Shown here piece after piece: positions 11,136 to 23,789 of a stretch of DNA of 64,000 bases. The DNA is taken from assembly GCA_034096865.1 (NCBI GenBank), contig JAWQFJ010001862.1, forward strand, positions 121,001 through 185,000. Reading direction: 5' to 3'. The notes beneath the pieces are model-generated. The model was given only the letters and a program-made list of their open reading frames with translations, was not told where the DNA came from and searched no databases. This DNA is from Theodoxus fluviatilis. Its lineage: Eukaryota; Mollusca; Gastropoda; Cycloneritida; Neritidae. Both the position numbers and the translations under genes were made by a program. The number at the start of each line of letters is the position of its first letter. Positions within the stretch are counted from its first letter, which is position 1.

Positions 11136-11144
11136 CGCTCAGCT

Positions 11145-11518
11145 CAGACCGCACCCGCCACTCCACCTGACTGACTTAACACGCCCGGGGAGTTATGCTA
11201 AGATCCGGCCGCGTTAATGTATCTGCGTTTTGTGACAAACGTCTTTCTCGGCAGTACTGTACTCCATGCACCTTAACGGTCCGCGTGATTCGGGTGTAAT
11301 CTTAAGCTAAACGACGTTCCGAATGTTTCCGACTTCGACCATTTCAGCAGCGCCAATAAACGTCGTTTAGCTTAAGATTACACCCGAATCACGCGGACCG
11401 TTAAGGTGCATGGAGCAAGACGTTTGTCACAAAACGCAGCTACATTAACGTGGCCGGATCTTAGCATAACTCCCTGGGCGTGTGAAGTCAGTGAGGCGGA
11501 ATAGCGGGTGCTGTCTCA
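11145..11518. mobile_element. Fold-back element with ~150-bp arms
   Basis: Arms at about 11145-11318 and 11358-11518 are near-identical reverse complements (for example GGTCCGCGTGATTCGGGTGT against ACACCCGAATCACGCGGACC). The left arm carries a short extra segment at about 11252-11267. Part of the spacer (ATGTTTCCGACTTCGACCAT) recurs in diverged form at about 11600. Confidence 0.85.
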
Positions 11519-11547
11519 TTCTCGTTCAAATGCCGAGATTTCAAACT

Positions 11548-11579
11548 GAGGTACTCTGTCCCATCGGACAGAGTACCTC
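11548..11579. repeat. Perfect 13-bp-stem hairpin
   Basis: GAGGTACTCTGTC and its reverse complement separated by six bases. No U-tract or coding context, so it is not called a terminator. Confidence 0.8.
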
Positions 11580-11639
11580 GGGTACAGTGTCCGGAAATGT
11601 TTCCGACAACGACCATTTCAGCGTAGTAACCAGTATTGC

Positions 11640-12149
11640 CGTAACAACTTCACACTAGGGCACGAAAACCCATAGAGGACTCAATCGCACTCGCTTATCT
11701 TCTTGTTAAGCTCTCACATTAATTCTGTCATGTGTGTGTTCTCGCTCTCTCATGTCGCCCTGCTTATATACCTTTACACAGGTTCCAAAACCCTCCAGTA
11801 CAGATTTGACCATACCCAATGCTCCGGTGGCTTTCGCTGACGTCAGTAACACAGCCAAGACAAATTCAGCCTGACTCCGTCACGTAACTAAGCAACAGCA
11901 TGAGCAGAGAGGCTGATGTAAACAGCTCGATAGTGCTGCAATATTCTCGTTGGTTCTAGAACCTTCACAACACATATATTTGCAGCCTCACGCAGCAACG
12001 TCGAATTACAGTGTCAGTAAACTATCCTCGTTTGTAAAAAGAGAGCATTCCAAGATCAACGAGGCTACAGCAGAGGTTGGGACGGCAGGCTCATAATGAA
12101 AATATGACCTACTCAATTAGTAGAGACGAGTCGGTCACACATATTCCTT
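11640..12149. other. No feature seen
   Basis: Unique-looking sequence between the fold-back cluster and the LINE fragment. Confidence 0.4.
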
Positions 12150-12761
12150 AGTTTATTAGATGTTTCCTCTTATTGGGTTCAAACCAGATATACTGTCCAG
12201 GATAACACAAACAACAGCAGCATTGGCAAAGTTGAAGCCAATATGGCGTGACAGAAATATCACTCTCGCGTCGAAGATCAGGCTCGTGCGCACGCTGGCC
12301 ATCTCCGTATTCTTGTATGCATGCGAGTTCTGGACACTCACATCTGAATTACGGAGACGGATACAAGCCCTGGAAATGAGATGCCACCGCAAGATTCTGA
12401 ACATCTCATATAAAGACCATGTCACGAATGAGGAAGTCAGCAACAGGATCAGAAGAGCATTTGGACAGTACGAAGACCTGCTAAGCTAGTGCTATCAATC
12501 GTGAAAAGAAGAAAGCTGAAGTGGTACGGTCACGTGTCAAGAGGCAGTGAGCTGGCCAAGACCATCCTGCAAGGTACCGTACCAGGTGGGAGAAGGAGAG
12601 GCAGGCAGAGAAAGAGGTGGGAAGACAACATTAAGAGTGGACGGACATGTTTGATCTTTTCTGACTCACAGCGAGCCACAGAGGATAGAGATCGATGGAG
12701 GAAGATTGTCCAAAAGTCATCAGTGGTGCCTCAACAACCCATCTCAGGGTTAAGAGACTGA
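12150..12761 (+). pseudogene. Non-LTR retrotransposon ORF2 C-terminal fragment (frameshifted)
   Basis: The reading runs ITQTTAALAKLKPIWRDRNI, then RIQALEMRCHRKILNISYKD, and after a frameshift with stop near 12487 continues as IVKRRKLKWYGHVSRG and GRQRKRWEDNI. The R-x-LKW-GHV and G-RRGR--KRWEDNI motifs are typical of the region after the reverse-transcriptase palm/thumb in several non-LTR clades. The catalytic FADD box is absent, so this is a 5'-truncated, dead copy. Clade not certain. Confidence 0.8.
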
Positions 12762-13029
12762 AGCATTGGAAGGCAAAATCGAAATAAACATGTTAATGCC
12801 GTAATGGAAGGCAACCTTGAATTCAAAATCTAAATTTTAAAGACAACCCGAGTGAACACAAGACCAGAACCGCTCGAGTCGATGCTCCACTCATCAGCTA
12901 AACATCCTGGCTGCTGTGCTGAGCTTTCGAGGCCTGCTACAGCCTACACTACAGTAGTTTGGCCAGAGACACTATATACTATAGTATCTCTGGTTTGGCC
13001 GAGAGCGGCCCCAAACAGCCAAAGAAGCC

Positions 13030-13621
13030 ACTGGATGGCCTAGAGACAGGGTCAGATCATTCAGAATGAGATCCATGCATTGAAGGATCTCACATATGAA
13101 CAAAGACTTGTCAAGATGAGGCTCTCTAGTCTGTGCTACAGAAGAACTAGAGGTGACCTAATAGAAATGTACAAGTATACGCACGGCATGTACCAGATTG
13201 GAGAGAATCTGTTTTCCTGCGATGACAATAGTGTCACAAGAGGTCACGCCTACAAGCTCAAGAAAAACCGATGCAATACGGCTTTACGACAGCATTTCTT
13301 CACCCAGCGAGTAATAAACATGTGGAACAGCCTCCCGAATAGCGTAGTTGAGGCACCGAGCCTGAACTCGTTCAAGAACAGAGTGGACAAGCACCTACAA
13401 GGATATATGTTCAAGCTGGAGGAACCACTGGCGCAGATGCTGCACAGCAATTAGGCCTTTTTTCTCTCTTTTTCTTTATCTCACAAGTGATATAGACTAG
13501 GCCTGGTAAAAGACCAGTATCCACAAGAACAATAAAAATACAGCCAGAGAACCACCAGAATCGGCGACAGGCCCTGGACGCCTAAGCAAGCCGAAGAATT
13601 CTATTCTATTCTATTCTATTC
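13030..13621 (+). pseudogene. CR1-like LINE 3' end with (ATTCT)n tail
   Basis: One clean frame reads KDLTYEQRLVKMRLSSLCYR, RRTRGDLIEMYKYTHG, RGHAYKLKKNRC and FFTQRVINMWNSLPNSVVEA to a stop at 13454. This is the conserved C-terminal extension of CR1/L2-type reverse transcriptases. The element ends with five ATTCT units at about 13597-13621, as expected for a 3' microsatellite tail. It is strongly 5'-truncated, with no catalytic motifs. Confidence 0.85.
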
Positions 13622-14859
13622 TTAAACCATCCGAGTTCAGTCCAAGCGCAAAAATAAACGCGTTGTCTTCAAACCGTGTGGGCGAAAGACGCTCGAGGAA
13701 ACAATTTTGATGTTTGTTCCAGAATAGATCCAAACGTCCACTCTGAAGTTTGATAAACTATCATGACTGGTGCATGCAACAATTGGGTGCGCAGTTCATG
13801 ATTCATGTCAAACATTTATTTCACGAGGAAAAATTACTTGAACAGTTACGTTACGTCATTAGCTGTCATGAACTGTGAAAATAATGACGACGGACGCGCC
13901 ATTTCAAAACATCGCACAATTATTCTCCATTACTAATGAACCCTCAGCTTTTCAAATCACAGCAATGTTTACTTACTTTCCATATTTAATTCTTTGTGCG
14001 CTCTTCCAACGGCTCTGGAAATGTTTTGCAATACACTCCTTGGCTGCAAATTCAGCGAAATCGTAGACGGCTAAGTTTGTCAAAGCCCCTGAGGTAAATG
14101 AAAAGTGATCATGCAAAATAATGTTCACGGTGCCCAAATCATCGTATCAGCTTTTTTTCAGAGGTGAAGTAGTAATACTGCAAACCGAAATATAAGAATA
14201 TTTTCTTGTGGATATAATTTCTTTTTCATCGAAATCAGGTGTAATTTTATTTGCAACGTCCACCTTATTACAGCATGTGCGCTATCGGCTATGCCTATAG
14301 TCTTGTCTCCAGGGACATTTCCGATGATTTCGCATATTTTCCTTTTGTTAGCGACGCCCGCAACTGCCGGTACTTAGGATTTGGGAAGAAGATGAACGAG
14401 TGTCCAGAGAGTAAAATCATAGAAAAGAAAGGAAGAGAGGAGTCATTCTAGTTCACTACTGTGATAAGGTGCACCCATCACCAACGTGACCAAGTGTATT
14501 GTACATCTGCTGTGCTCATCCTCTATTCAGTTATCCCTGGTTCTGTCTCTCCCCACCCCCTTATCCTGTGTGTCAGACCTCTCTCTAACCCCCCTTCCCC
14601 ATCCTTTCTGTAACGCAAGCTGACCAGCGGACCGCTCTGCGACCCCTCTGCTGTGGTCTGATTGTTGGTGCAGCTGCCCTGTTAGTCACTCCTTACATTA
14701 GCGTGACCCCTGGCTAGTGACCCGTTCTTCCACTCTGGCATCTGAATTGTAACATTTTGACTATAAATCTGATGTTTATCTCCAAGTAAGACAGCTACTT
14801 GCAACGGCATGTGATTCATTCAATAGACTGTGTTATGCTGAATGAGGCAACATTTGTAA
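13622..14859. other. No gene seen
   Basis: Only short open frames without family similarity. Confidence 0.4.
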
Positions 14860-16326
14860 CAGGGCCGGATCTAGGGGGGGTGCTGGGGGTGCTCGAGCAC
14901 CCCCCCCCCAAAAAAAAAAAAAAAAAAAAAAAAACCACCGTGGCAGCCGGGGGTTGGGGGAAGGAGGGAGGGGGGGGGGGTGGTTGCTCAAATATGTTGA
15001 TCTACTTCCCACCTCATCGGATATCGGCACACTTTGCTTGGTAGCAGAGACAGTATAGTTAGTAAAAAGCTTGGGAAGGAGGGGGGGGGGGGGGGCTAAA
15101 AGATGCTGGGCCCAGATGCTGTACTACTCTCCACTTGGTATAAGCACACTCTACTTGGCAGCCAAGGTAGCTGGGGAGGGAGGGGGGGGGGGGGGTGCTG
15201 CTATAATTAAGATGCCTTCCTTTTGCTACTCGCACAGACAAATCAAACCCGGGCAGAGACAGGAAGAATCTGTGACCAAACAAAAACTCTTGGAAATGAC
15301 CGCACTGCCATAGGATTTATTCTCTGGTGCCACTCCCCGAGCATGGGTTTCCGCGTTGTCAGCAAAGTAAACTCCTATCCACAGAGCACAAGCTTTTGGG
15401 CCACTCCCCACTGACGCTAAAAATAGATCTGATTCTGAGCATCTCTGCTGTGGCGTTAAAAATAAAACTGATTCAATCTTGCAACCGGCACTCTCAGGCT
15501 ACTTTATCCTGCGCTGCAACACGTGTGTGTTGGTCGTATTTCCGGTTATCAAAGAAAACACGTGCATGAGAATCGTCTACTCTTCAAAATGCCTAGACCC
15601 AAGCCGCTGAGGAATGCCGATTCCTCAGGCACAATGAAACTGACCAGTTTTCTTGTTCAGCGGGATTCAGCAGGTGCTTCAAAAGGTAAGTTTTTAATAT
15701 TTTTATTTCATTTTATTTTATTTTTTTCGATGTTACCAGTCAGTTAGAGTGTTATGTGCATGCCAACCACCGTGCTAGGACTTGTGAAGAGGGCTGAAGC
15801 TGTTTAGCTAAGTACCATGACAATATTTGAATTGAAAGGTGGTTTTATGGTATACCTCTCTCAATATCCTTGATTTCAAGGTCAGGTTCACATGTTTGGG
15901 ATCAAGCATACTTGGTGAGTAGGATATTTTGTTTGTTCTTTTGAGTAATACATTGTATTTTTCTTTGAGCAAGGGAAAGTAAATTTTAATGTGTACATGC
16001 CATGTACACCCTGTCCCCCCTCGCCTCAAAAAAAAAAAAAATATGACAACAACAAAAATCCAAAGACAAGACGTTTTCAGATCTGATTGGTTATACATTA
16101 TATAAATTTCTTGCCTTTGAATGACCTCCCAAAACACTGCCAAAATGCACCAGATTGCACAGATTTGCACCATTTTTCTCAAAATTTTCCGGGGGGGCAT
16201 GCCCCCGGACCCCCCTAGAGGGGCGTGCCTGCGAAGCAGGCACGCACTCGTGGCTTCGCCACTTCGATGAGAAGACCCTAAAACAATTTTAAGCACCCCC
16301 CCACAAAAAACTTTGATCCGGCCCTG
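14860..16326 (+). mobile_element. hAT-type element, 1.47 kb, with a retained first coding exon
   Basis: Perfect 12-bp termini CAGGGCCGGATC (14860-14871) and GATCCGGCCCTG (16315-16326). TGTAA is present on both flanks (14855-14859, 16327-16331), a possible degraded duplication. It contains C, A and G runs and a first exon at 15589-15685. Its right part shares sequence with the MITE at 8271-8611, including the GGGGGCATGCCCCC palindrome. It has no transposase core and is an internally deleted, non-autonomous copy. Confidence 0.75.
15589..15685 (+). CDS. Orphan first exon of the hAT-type element
   Basis: ATG followed by 32 codons, MPRPKPLRNADSSGT then MKLTSFLVQRDSAGAS, ending at a strong AAAAG|GTAAGT donor in phase 1. 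The -TSFLVQRDS- stretch recalls the short N-terminal exons of hAT-derived proteins. No downstream exon is found inside the element, so the product would be truncated. The family assignment is inference. Confidence 0.45.
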
Positions 16327-16928
16327 TGTAAGAAGTCATTTCAAAGCGAGTTAAGTAATATCTCTTTTCTGCCAAATGGAAGCACAGCCCAGGAACCAGG
16401 GTTAGGATCTGGGAAATAATCTACACCCTGGCTCCTGTGAGGTCCATGCATTCCTTTCTTAAGGGGAACGGTACAAAAAGACGAGAGAGACCACTGCCAC
16501 CACGGTCTAGAGAGACCACTGCCACCACGGTCTTGGGTTGGTCCAGGCCATTATCATTAGGCCTCGGACCAGCCAGCAGCTCCTGTACCCATGGGTGAAA
16601 AATACAAACTTTGTGGAAAGCAGCTGCAATTTTTTACTCATAGTCATACCTGCGCCCTGCTACCATCATGCCTTATTCCACTCTGCCACACTACTGACTC
16701 GGGTTCACAGAATGGAGAGCTAGGAGTATGTCTGTCAGTCTTTGTCTGTGTCTGTGTGTCTGTCTACGTGTCAGTCTGTCTAGTCTAGTCTAGTCTTTCT
16801 AGTCTGTATGTGTGTTGAGTTTGTGCGTGTCTGTTGAGTTTGTGTGCAGTGTGTGTGTCTGTCCGTCTAGCTATGTCTTTGTGTTTGTTCATGTGTCTGT
16901 TGGAGTGTGCACGGGCGTCTGTCTGTAT

Positions 16929-17005
16929 CAGTCTCTCTCTCTCTCTGTCTCTGTATCAGTCTCTCTCTCTCTCTGTCTCTGTATCAGTCTCTCTCAGTGT
17001 CTGTC

Positions 17006-17078
<73 letters not shown>

Positions 17079-17101
17079 GTCTCTGTCTCTGTCTCTGTCT
17101 T

Positions 17102-17154
<53 letters not shown>

Positions 17155-17155
17155 G
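16929..17155 (+). repeat. (TCTG)n / (TC)n array
   Basis: Tandem TCTG units flanked by (CT)n. Gives long Cys-Leu-Ser-Val frames that are not genes. Confidence 0.95.
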
Positions 17156-17480
17156 GACGGGCTTTAGCGATTTATTCACTCACAAATATAGATACGCGAA
17201 GGAGAGATCTGAAAACGTCTATTTATGTCCAGCCTGCTATGAAGCAAGCGAAAATGAAATACATTTGCTGTTGGAGTGTCCTAGCTGCCTATGAAGACCT
17301 GAGGCAGATGTACATCTCTAAATTCATGACTAAGAGAAAAGCATGCGACATTAGAGCACTCTTAACGCTGGAAGAGCCAAAACCGGTAAGAAAGGTAGCG
17401 ATGTATCTGTATTATGCATTCAAGAGGAGACAAGTGGCAGTCTGTATTGCAATGGCTGATGAGTTGTATTATTTGTCATT
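17156..17480 (+). pseudogene. Non-LTR retrotransposon 3' tail with CCHC knuckle
   Basis: The frame reads FSDLFTHKYRYAKERSENVY followed by LCPACYEASENEIHLLLECP, a C-x2-C-x8-H-x4-C knuckle characteristic of the C-terminus of several LINE ORF2 proteins. It stops at 17294. The neighbouring frame continues plausibly (DLRQMYISKFM) to about 17480, implying a frameshift near 17285. Dead fragment. Confidence 0.65.
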
Positions 17481-17535
17481 GGGTTGTGATAGGCCGGTGG
17501 TCTCACAAGAAATAAACCGTCCGTTCGTTTCGTTC

Positions 17536-17572
17536 TCTCTCTCTCTCTCTCTCAATCAATAAACTTGTTCGT

Positions 17573-17632
<60 letters not shown>
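17536..17632 (+). repeat. (CT)n / (CA)n microsatellite
   Basis: Two CT tracts followed by a CA tract. Confidence 0.95.
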
Positions 17633-18206
17633 CTCGATCGCTTGCGTAAGTGCGCGTGTGCGAGTACATGTGTGTGTACGTGTGTGCGTTCGCGTGCGTG
17701 TGTGTTCTTCTCCTTATCTTCTGGGCAATCAGTCTTCCACATTTTAGCCATGATTGTGCCTCTCTCCGACTCTACTCAGGAAAGTGAGCAAACCCAGCAG
17801 CGGAGACAGTGCACACAACAGACGGGACTACAAGAGGCACGGTTGCAGTGACCCCCACGTCGTCTGCTATATATAGTCTCTGCTTGAAGCGTTACTATTT
17901 TGGGACGGGGGACAAATCGGAAAATGTTATTATGTCAACGGATTGCATGCTTACAGGAAGGAAAAATGTGCGAAACCAGTGATACTTAATGGTGCGGACA
18001 TGCATTATTGGAATGCAACGAAAGGGCCCGAGGACATCTAATGACAGTGGCGGGTTATCTCTCAGTCTCAGTGAGGATCGTAGGGTATTGAGTTCCAGGC
18101 AAAGATAGCTGCATGAAGTTTTTGGGTGGTCTTGGTGTCTTGCGATTACACTGGAATATCGATCTGTCTCCAGAGGAGGGAGGGAGGGAGAGGATGGGAG
18201 AGGAGG

Positions 18207-18209
18207 AGA

Positions 18210-18273
<64 letters not shown>

Positions 18274-18372
18274 GGGACGGGCAGGCGGGCGAACGGACGG
18301 ACAGACACACGGACAGACAGACACACAGACAGACACACAGACAGACAGACACACACACAAACAGACACAGAT

Positions 18373-18417
<45 letters not shown>

Positions 18418-18434
18418 GACAGACAAAGACAGGC

Positions 18435-18467
<33 letters not shown>

Positions 18468-18634
18468 GGCAGGCAGGCAGGCAGGAAGAAGGGCAGGCAG
18501 GAAGGCAGACAGGCAGGCAGGCAGACAGACAGACAGACACACACACACACAGACAGACAGACACACAGACATGCAGAGACAAACAGACAGACAGACAGAC
18601 AGACACAGACAAAGACAGACAGACAGACAGACAT

Positions 18635-18669
<35 letters not shown>

Positions 18670-18677
18670 GGCAGGCA

Positions 18678-18718
<41 letters not shown>

Positions 18719-18940
18719 ACAGACAGACAGACGGAGAGAAAGATGGACTGACGGATGGACAGACGGATGTACATACGGATTGATAGACAGACAGACATAT
18801 ACACACAGACTAGACAGACAGACATACACACAGACTAGACAGACAGACATACAGAGGGAGGGAGAGACAGAGGGAGGGAGAGACAGACAGAGAGAGGGAG
18901 AGACAGACAGAGAGAGGGAGTGACAGACAGAGAGAAGGAG

Positions 18941-18995
<55 letters not shown>

Positions 18996-18997
18996 TC

Positions 18998-19040
<43 letters not shown>

Positions 19041-19050
19041 GGACAGACAC
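18207..19050 (-). repeat. (GA)n then ~800-bp (CAGA)n array
   Basis: Long CAGA/CAGG array preceded by (GA)n and poly-G. It is the reverse complement of the TCTG array at 16929-17155. A 30-base G run at about 19165-19198 follows. Frames of 250-376 residues here are pure repeat translation. Confidence 0.95.
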
Positions 19051-19162
19051 ATAGACATATAGACAGATAGACATTTAAACAGACATACAGACAGACATTT
19101 AAACAGACAGAAGTGCATATAATTAACATGCACACACACGCACACACGCACACACACACGCA

Positions 19163-19199
<37 letters not shown>

Positions 19200-22100
19200 G
19201 AGAAAGCTTGGTGTTCAAGAGGAACAGCCAGATAATGAGATATACAGGCAGCTAATGCTATTGCATGGTTGCGCAACTAAATTCAGTTGAGACACCATTA
19301 TTTTGCGGTTTGTGTTCTTTATGCATGGGGGTTTCAGTTGACGCAGAGACAATTAAGGCACGCTGGTCACTCATCACTAAGAGTGGGGCTGCTAAATGAG
19401 GTGGCTGTGAGAGATAGGAGCTATAGTAAAAGCTCAAGCTAGTACGTTTGCACTGCAAACAAAGTAGGAACACCCACAAGCTAACAATAGCCACACAGAC
19501 AGCTGACTCCATACTTCGCTTTTGCTTGTACTTGTAGACGCAATATTACACACGACAGCCCACCCCCACCCACAAAGTTTTTTTTCCTTCAACACGACAT
19601 ATTTAAATATGACGTTGCATCTCAGAATATTTCGCACCGGTTATGAGTCACATCCACGTACTTCAGTCTCAGTAGGCCTTCTTTTGTGCCATTTACCGAG
19701 ACCCCCTATCCCCCATCCTTTAACTCTTTAGCATCGCCAGCATTCCGAGCAATGAAGCATTCTGCAACGTATCGTTGAGCTAAGTTGTTTTTGCATGGTT
19801 CAGATACTGGAGAACGTGTTATCTAGCACACATGCAGCTGTCACCACCGCAGAAACATATGAAGGAATTCCGAAGGTCAAGGCAGATCTTCTCTGCGCAA
19901 GTATTCTCTTTAGCTCACAGTTCGGCATTCTGGAAACGGTTTCGTATTCCCCACCCCCTGTTGGGCTGGAGTGGAGAGGATGGATCGATGGATGGAGTGT
20001 TACGGCATATCAACCTTTGTAAGTCATTTAAGCCCATTGATCACGCAAGTTTTTTAGAATACGACGAAGAGCAAGAAAAACCACAATGTTTCTGGGTATT
20101 GGCCGTGTAAGAAACGCGTAGGGAGACGTACGTAGGCCTACTCCCAGCTAGCCCAAGCCAAGGGTAGATGGTTTGGAGGAGAAATTAAGAGTTGAAAATG
20201 TGAGCATGAGCACGAATCTCCAGCTCGATATTCACTCTTCATAACACTGCGTCGTTAGGACTTGATTTTCTACAGAAGCGGTTCGTAGGCCTACCGTCAG
20301 ATGGTCACGATGACAGCACCCGCGCGCGTGTGTGTGTGTGTGTGTGTGTGTGTGTAACTGTAAGCGCTCACACGTACGTGTGTATGCGAGCACATAAAGT
20401 CTGTGCATTTTGCGCTTCTTTGTCAGTGGTTATCCAGACACTTGAGAGCGAGGTGCGTTGCATCAGAGCGCGTGTTTAACGGTTTTACCATTGGCATCGT
20501 CACGTGAATTTCGCTGATGTATTTCACTTTCACTATGATGCACTCGGCATGTAGTTCGTCATTCAGCGTGGCTGAGAGTAGTCAAAATATAATCTCTGTG
20601 TTCAGAATGGCAATTCGTCTGCTATAATCTCTACACGACTCTCTGGGCCTGCTTAAAGCAGGGATCCACCAGCCTTTCTGTCACGTCTTGTCTCTAGAAC
20701 TAATTGAAGGGCGTCTTCGTGGACGGTTATCTGTACCATCTTTAACGTGTATTTATGCACGGGCCTTCCCAGGCACATCTATATTTACCTAGTAGGAGTC
20801 ACCAGAGTCCAGTCGATTCAGAGAACTGAGTTTATATAGCAGAAATGTTTTAACGTTTGAAATAATGGATTGTCAGCATAATGAGCGTTAATGTGACCAT
20901 CTTCATTTCCCCCCGCAACCATCTCTCCCTGCTTGATCGATTTAGTTCAAGAGTGAACATAAAGGTTGATGTCACAGGCACAGTAAGCCTCAAACTCAAG
21001 CCGTCTAACTTCTACATCAATGTTTATCTTCATTTATCAACTAAAGAGCATCTTGCACCTCAAGCATCTTCCCAGGCGCTGGCTACCTGCATTTTGGTGC
21101 TACTTCCATTTGGTCAGGTTTCTAGACTAAGCCATGCAATGCAAAGCCACTACAAGTGCAACATCTCGGGGCAAGACTTGTGCGGTTTTTCATTTTCGGT
21201 TTCTTGCCAGGAATGGGGTTATCACTTTGTCCTGGGTGACCTGAGTGCATTGCATTTTTTAATATCAGCTAGGCCTGGACTGAATCATGCGGTTACTGGC
21301 ACAAAGTTGAGAAAAACACGCAAGATAAAGTTATCCCCCACCCCTTTCAACTTCATTTCCTCCCGCCTACAGCAGTAACAGAGCTAAGTGTTGTCTTTTT
21401 TGTTTGTGTTGTTGTCCTGAAGAAGAATTTTATACTCAAACCTTGGATGTCTTGTTTTGTTGTGTATATTATAATGCAAAACTAAAAGCCTTGAACAGTA
21501 ACCTTGGTTGTTTTCTGAACTTTATAGGCCTGTATATTTGTACAGTAACTCTTTCACAACCAAAGCTTGATGCCCAGCTCGGGTTATGAGGCCTAGGGCA
21601 GCACAAACCAGCCGTCTGTCTAAAAAGGGAGTCATGGTCATGGTCAGGTTTCATTACGGGACATACTAAAATAACTGCCATGTTTAGTAGTATTGGGTGA
21701 CTGCCAGACGGCTGCCTGCCAGTGCTATCAATTGACAGTCTTTGCTTGTTTCCATAAGCACCAATTTTGCAGGCTGTGACATCAGCATGGTTTTGAGCAT
21801 CTAGCTCCTTCAGTTGGACAATGGCAGGCAGAAAAGAAATTGCAACATTCCAATTAATGAAATAATTATGGTAAGCGTCGAGAACATTAATTTTGAATTG
21901 AGAATGTGATGCAAATGAATAATGAACTGACTACCTTGAAGGCAACTCAATGCAGAAGGCAAATTTAGATTTTTTTTAATGTTGTGTTTTACAGACAAGT
22001 TCCTAGAGAAGGCCCAGAAAGCCTGTCAGCCATGGATCCCAGCTCAAGAGGGGATCAGTTGAGCACATAGCCCATACCATGCATTTAAAATACACCAAAT

Positions 22101-22643
22101 CTAAGCTGAGAAATATTGCATGTCATTGTATTGTTCTGTGACAAGGCTCAGAATGTGCATGCAATGCAATAACATCCAGGATACCTATTCTTGGATGAGA
22201 GTAACAGTTTCAATAATTCTCAACAAGTCTCAGGAAATGCAAGTGCTATCTGACGACAAGGGTGGAACTGGTTATGGCACGTGTTGCAAAGAACACTGGT
22301 AGTAAGACACCGTGAAGCAGCATGGCAGTCAGCAACAGACCTGACCTTCTCAAGGAGCCCAGGGACCAATCCCAGGGTGCCACTGCATGCCATGAGACAT
22401 CAACTGGATGCTGCTCTGCAGCGACCAGGGGTGAAAGCCCCCATATAAAATTTGAATTGAAATATATTCATGGAATGAAAATAAAGAAGATGATGGCAGG
22501 CAAGACAGACTAGGAATTGGGTAGATGACCCTCATGTTGTGAGATTGTCAGAACTCATCATTCCATTGCCATGGCTACTGACTGTAGTTGGTTTATAAAA
22601 CAACAAAACACAATCACCATATCATTCATTTTAATTCCAAAGT

Positions 22644-22712
<69 letters not shown>

Positions 22713-22938
22713 TGAGAGTGAGAGAGAGAGAGAGAATCTTTTGAACAAGGGTGACTGGAAAGTGGAACTTGGCTAAGTGTACATTACTTTACAGGGGAAA
22801 AAAAAAAAAGAAAATAAGAAAACATGAACAAGTTCACATAATGCTTCATGCACAAATACAAATTGGAAATGCTTGCAAATTCACCCACAATTACTGTTTG
22901 GGAAGATACTACAATGCATTTCATAGGAATATCAAAAT
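19200..22938. other. Mostly featureless; one unassigned ORF; (GA)n at 22645-22734
   Basis: Apart from the ORF at 20881-21378 and microsatellites at 20321-20354 (TG) and 22645-22734 (GA), nothing is recognised. Confidence 0.4.
20881..21378 (+). CDS. Unassigned 165-aa open frame
   Basis: The longest non-repetitive ATG-started frame in this area. It begins MSVNVTIFISPRNHLSLLDR and ends with a Lys/Arg-rich stretch. No known domain, signal peptide or splice context was recognised, and no homology can be tested here. The codon pattern is unremarkable, so it may be chance. Confidence 0.15.
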   Translation: MSVNVTIFISPRNHLSLLDRFSSRVNIKVDVTGTVSLKLKPSNFYINVYLHLSTKEHLAPQASSQALATCILVLLPFGQVSRLSHAMQSHYKCNISGQDLCGFSFSVSCQEWGYHFVLGDLSALHFLISARPGLNHAVTGTKLRKTRKIKLSPTPFNFISSRLQQ

Positions 22939-23788
22939 AACAAGAAGGGCAAAGCCCATACGACTCACATGCTTGACCTTGACCTTTACATGACCTTGAC
23001 CTTCAGGTGACCTTCAAGGTCAAACAACTAAACCTACCAATGACATCATATACAAAGAAATGCTTTACACATTTTTCCTACCAAAATACATGTGACCTTG
23101 ACCCAAGGTCAAGGTCGTGCAACACAAAGCTGTTAATTCAAGACATAGGAAGCACAATGGTGCTTATTGGCACTTTCTACCATGAGATATAGTCACTTTT
23201 AGTGGTTCACTACCCCATTTTGGTCACATTTCATAAGGGTCAAAGTGACCTTGACCTTGATGATATGTGAACAAATGTGTCTCATGATGAAAGTATAACA
23301 TGTGCCCCACATAATTATTAAGTTTGAAACAGTTATCTTCCATAGTTCAGGGTCAAGGTCACTTCAAAATATGTATACAATCCCACTTTGAAGAGCTCCT
23401 GTGACCTTGACCTTGAAGCAAGGTCAACCAAACTGGTATCAAAAGATAGGGCTTGCTTTGACCTATATACCACTTGTAGCTAAGGTCGCCATTCTCAATA
23501 ACGTGGGAGAAAATTGGGAAAATGTGAAAAATGACTGTTTTTGAGACCACATTTATGGCTCCTGTGACCTTGACCTTGAAGCAAGGTCAAGTCACTATGT
23601 ATGTTTTTTGAGGCCTTGTCATCATACACCATCATGCCACATTTGGTGTTGATAGACTTAATAGTCTCCGAGAAAAATCCAACGTTTAAGTTTTTTACGC
23701 CCGGACGCCCGGACGGACGCCTGGACGGACGGACGGACGAAATGGCTCAGTACATAGACTCACTTTTGCTTCGCATGTGAGTCAAAAA
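22939..23788 (+). repeat. TGACCTTGA-rich interspersed repeat, copy 1
   Basis: Begins AACAAGAAGGGCAAAGCCCA, then GACTCACATGC, and ends GCATGTGAGTCAAAAA, so it has a short terminal inverted repeat. It contains at least eight copies of TGACCTTGA/TCAAGGTCA and a GGACGGACG run near the 3' end. Copies 2 and 3 (28103 and 37339) are nearly identical over ~830 bp. Confidence 0.9.
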
Positions 23789-23789
23789 T

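Noticed and set aside
11548..11579. Strong hairpin as a transcription terminator
   Set aside because: Rho-independent terminators are bacterial; here it sits in a palindromic-element cluster with no gene.
18207..19050. CRISPR-like array
   Set aside because: The unit is 4 bp with no spacers; it is a microsatellite.
16812..19276. Open frames of 160-376 residues of Cys-Leu-Ser-Val or Arg-Gln-Thr-Asp repeats
   Set aside because: They are translations of TCTG/CAGA and CT/GA microsatellites, open in several frames and on both strands.
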